Of a stretch of 7,864 nucleotides of DNA, positions 6,042 through 7,864 are shown in pieces (within the stretch, counting starts at the first letter, position 1; every line of letters begins with the position of its first letter). The notes under the pieces are model-generated. The model was not told the origin of the DNA and made no database searches. It saw only the letters and a list, made by a program, of their open reading frames with translations. Source of the DNA: an uncultured Atopobium sp. (GTDB lineage: Bacteria; Actinomycetota; Coriobacteriia; Coriobacteriales; Atopobiaceae); contig CALBBS010000075.1 of the NCBI GenBank assembly GCA_937926845.1, positions 1 through 7,864 on the forward strand, in the 5' to 3' direction. A program made the translations under genes and the position numbers.

Positions 6042-6098
6042 TGCCTCCCAACTTACGCTAAAATAATACCTTACGGTTTTGAAGCGCAATGGGAGGCA
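6042..6098 (+). promoter_or_regulatory. Inverted repeat that can pair with the ysxC ribosome binding site
   Basis: TGCCTCCCA (6042-6050) is the exact reverse complement of TGGGAGGCA (6090-6098), with 39 bases between them. The right arm contains GGGAGG (6091-6096), the probable ribosome binding site for the ATG at 6101. Pairing in the mRNA would hide that site. The loop is long and AT-rich, so stability is modest; a nine-base exact match could be chance driven by the anti-ribosome-binding-site sequence. Confidence 0.35.
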
Positions 6099-6100
6099 TC

Positions 6101-6685
6101 ATGGGTCTTAAGTATGAAACCGCACGATATGAGGCATCATACGGGGCAATTTCACAACTTCCTTCTCCAGAGACCCCAGAGGTGGCCTTTGTGGGCCGCT
6201 CAAACGTGGGAAAGTCTTCCCTCTTAAATAAACTTATTGGCAGAAAACAGCTTGCACGAGTTTCAAGCGTTCCAGGTAAAACCGCTAATATCAACTTCTT
6301 TGACGTTGATGGCGTCAAATTTGTAGACTTGCCTGGATACGGATTTGCACGAGTTTCTCGCCAAGAAAAACAGCGCTGGGCAGACCTCATTGGCGGCTAT
6401 TTTGAGCAAGAACGTAGCTTTAACCTGGTTATTAGCCTTGTTGATATCAGACACGAAGCTCAAAAGCTTGACCTGCAGATGATTAGCTTTCTCCAAGAGG
6501 CTGAGCTGCCCTTTGTAGTTGCGTTTACCAAGGCAGATAAGATTGCACGCGGCAAGCAAAATCAAGCCGCGGCCGCCCTGCGCAAGGCATTCCATATTAC
6601 CCCTGAACAGGCCATTATTACTTCATCTGAGACCGGCCTGGGCATTGACGAGTTGCGCCGCCGCATCGAAGACGCAACTATCTAG
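6101..6685 (+). CDS. ysxC: Ribosome biogenesis GTP-binding protein YihA/YsxC/EngB
   Basis: 194 residues from the ATG at 6101, close to the usual size of about 195-210. All GTPase motifs are present: G1 GRSNVGKS (32-39), a switch region with VPGKTANINFF (57-67, Thr61 as the likely G2 threonine), G3 DLPGYG (76-81), G4 TKAD (143-146) and G5 SSE (175-177). This family is an essential cytosolic GTPase needed for assembly of the large (50S) ribosomal subunit. I prefer the start at 6101 because GGGAGG (6091-6096) lies four bases before it; an in-frame ATG at 6089 would add MGGI and has no good site. The family more often shows Arg-Thr where this protein has Lys60-Thr61, a conservative change. Base composition is richer in GC than in the operon to the left. 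A helicase gene follows after seven bases, probably in the same transcript. Confidence 0.96.
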   Translation: MGLKYETARYEASYGAISQLPSPETPEVAFVGRSNVGKSSLLNKLIGRKQLARVSSVPGKTANINFFDVDGVKFVDLPGYGFARVSRQEKQRWADLIGGYFEQERSFNLVISLVDIRHEAQKLDLQMISFLQEAELPFVVAFTKADKIARGKQNQAAAALRKAFHITPEQAIITSSETGLGIDELRRRIEDATI

Positions 6686-6692
6686 GAGCATC

Positions 6693-7864
6693 ATGGATCC
6701 AATCCACCAGCAAGAGCAAGAGCACCTCTCCCACGTTTATCAAAAACTTGTTGAGATTCGTGAGGATTTGGATACAACGCTCAACACTACGCAAAAAGAT
6801 GCAGCTAGAGACCTTCGTCAGATGAGTGAAGAAATCCGCCCGGACTTTGGCGGAGCGGACGAAACCATCGAGACCCTTGCGGCCATTGAAACGCTCAACA
6901 GCGTTATTGATACGTACAACCAGTACCACGATTTCACTGTCGAGAAACTCGGTCGAGTCGAAATCCTCTTGAGGCAGCCTTACTTTGCTAAGGTCACGCT
7001 CAAAATGCGACCCGGACGTCCTTCTCGCGATGTATACATTGGTGCGGCGGGCATTACGGACAAAGACCGCACGCCGCTTATTGTTGACTGGCGCAGTCCC
7101 GTTGCCGAGACGTATTACAACCAAGAGATGGGAACTACGTCGTACCAGGTAGACGGCAAGAAAAGAACGGTTAAACTGGAACTTAGACGACAGTTTGACA
7201 TCACGCGCGACAAGCTGAATCTCTACTTTGACACAACGGTTGCCATTGAAGACTCTCTGCTGCTTGCCGCTCTGAAGCGTCAGCATACCGAGAAGCTGCA
7301 GGCCATCACCGCAACCATCCAGCGCGAACAAAACGTTGTGGTTAGACACGAAGACGTGCCAGTTTTGCTGGTCAACGGCATTGCAGGCTCGGGCAAAACA
7401 TCCGTTTTGCTGCAGCGTATTGCGTACCTTCTGTACCAGCAGCGCACCACACTTACCGCAGATCAGGTATATCTGTTTACGCCCAATGAGATGTTTGGTC
7501 GCTACATCAACACCGTTTTGCCTAGCATGGGCGAACACAATCCGCAGGTATTTACCTGGGATTCTTTCCTTAAGGCTTTGGGTCTGGCTGACCACGCGTC
7601 GGGTGCCCACAACAACCCCGAATCTCTGAAGAAACTTGAAGAGCAGCTTGCCACACTTGAGCTCTATGAAGACGACTTCAAGGCCATTTCTGTTGAGGGA
7701 ACCACGCTTATTAAGCCAGCTCAGGTGGCTAGTTCTGTGGCAAAGTTCTCGCAATTCCCTGTGGGACCGCGCCTTATTGCGCTTGCCAAAGACGAGCTCC
7801 ACACCCGCCTGGAGCGCAAACTTGGCCAGATGGCTCACAACGACGAGATCCAGGAAGAGATGCT
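6693..7864 (+). CDS. helD: HelD-type superfamily 1 helicase/ATPase, 5' half, runs off the window
   Basis: An ATG at 6693, with AGGAG (6684-6688) four bases upstream and overlapping the ysxC stop, opens at least 390 codons with no stop before the window end. HelD proteins are usually about 700-770 residues, so roughly half is visible. The first 90 or so residues are charged and helix-prone, as in the coiled-coil arm that enters the RNA polymerase secondary channel. DWRSP (132-136) followed by a YYN element is a family hallmark. Walker A GIAGSGKT (229-236) continues with SVLLQRIAYLLYQ, and then VYLFTPNEMFGRYINTVLPSMGE matches the next helicase motif region. HelD binds RNA polymerase in Gram-positive bacteria and helps release it from stalled complexes with DNA, using ATP. 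The later motifs (Walker B and motifs IV-VI) are outside the window. An opposite-strand open frame over the same bases is a shadow of its codon bias. Confidence 0.92.
   Translation, partial: MDPIHQQEQEHLSHVYQKLVEIREDLDTTLNTTQKDAARDLRQMSEEIRPDFGGADETIETLAAIETLNSVIDTYNQYHDFTVEKLGRVEILLRQPYFAKVTLKMRPGRPSRDVYIGAAGITDKDRTPLIVDWRSPVAETYYNQEMGTTSYQVDGKKRTVKLELRRQFDITRDKLNLYFDTTVAIEDSLLLAALKRQHTEKLQAITATIQREQNVVVRHEDVPVLLVNGIAGSGKTSVLLQRIAYLLYQQRTTLTADQVYLFTPNEMFGRYINTVLPSMGEHNPQVFTWDSFLKALGLADHASGAHNNPESLKKLEEQLATLELYEDDFKAISVEGTTLIKPAQVASSVAKFSQFPVGPRLIALAKDELHTRLERKLGQMAHNDEIQEEM

Noticed and set aside
5980..6100. Intrinsic terminator after the operon
   Set aside because: No GC-rich stem followed by a T-run could be found. 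The short palindromes near 5959 (CGAATTCG) and 5988 (AGCGCT) lack loops and T-tracts.
6058..6595. Minus-strand frames opposite ysxC
   Set aside because: They are shadows of a GTPase gene with all five G motifs and have no ribosome binding site or family features of their own.
7336..7629. 97-codon plus-strand frame inside helD
   Set aside because: It is out of frame with helD, Cys/Trp/Arg-rich in the manner of frame-shifted translations, and covers the helD Walker A region.
6678..7838. 386-codon open frame on the minus strand
   Set aside because: It lies entirely antisense to the helD 5' half, whose plus-strand translation has clear family motifs (DWRSP, GIAGSGKT). The antisense product is Arg/Val/Leu-rich with no recognisable domain.

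Overview
The window looks like Gram-positive chromosome. The right end carries a GTPase gene of the EngB/YsxC family followed 7 bases later by the 5' half of a HelD-type helicase gene, both with moderate-to-high GC codon use. Everything to the left (about 1-5980) is clearly more AT-rich. A Coriobacteriia-type host (Atopobium, Lancefieldella or Olsenella relatives) is a plausible guess from this mixture and the gene content, but the sequence alone does not prove it.

Layout. Positions 1-105 (minus strand) hold the first 35 codons of an HD-domain protein. Positions 106-363 hold only short doubtful minus-strand reading frames. Positions 364-647 are a headless, tailless copy of the last gene of the operon to the right. 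Positions 648-930 are AT-rich intergenic DNA that should contain the operon promoter. Positions 931-5979 are one tight seven-gene plus-strand operon: a small Sec-secreted protein (DUF2712-like), a membrane-anchored ectodomain protein (DUF5027-like), three different polytopic membrane proteins (ABC-2-type permeases), an ABC ATPase, and a second membrane-anchored ectodomain protein (DUF5028-like). After a 121-base gap come ysxC (6101-6685) and partial helD (6693 onward).

How the genes may work together. The first gene has a strong ribosome binding site and a clean signal peptide, and it carries none of the leader or modification features of a lantibiotic. The ABC ATPase has the glutamate in place of the Q-loop glutamine that is known from lantibiotic-immunity (LanF) and BcrA-like ATPases. 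No peptidase-exporter or modification enzyme is present. The most economical reading is a secreted, possibly bacteriocin-like or signalling protein, with a dedicated multi-permease ABC complex and two surface-anchored accessory proteins for self-protection or sensing. The architecture recalls lactococcin 972 loci (Sec-secreted protein, membrane protein, ATPase), but the family and the gene set differ. The function is inference.

The most notable structural points are: 281-bp direct repeats (about 94% identical, no gaps) that bracket the whole operon and could delete or amplify it; a perfect 14-bp hairpin at the start of gene 2 that buries an AAAGGAG sequence; and an inverted repeat that could cover the ysxC ribosome binding site.
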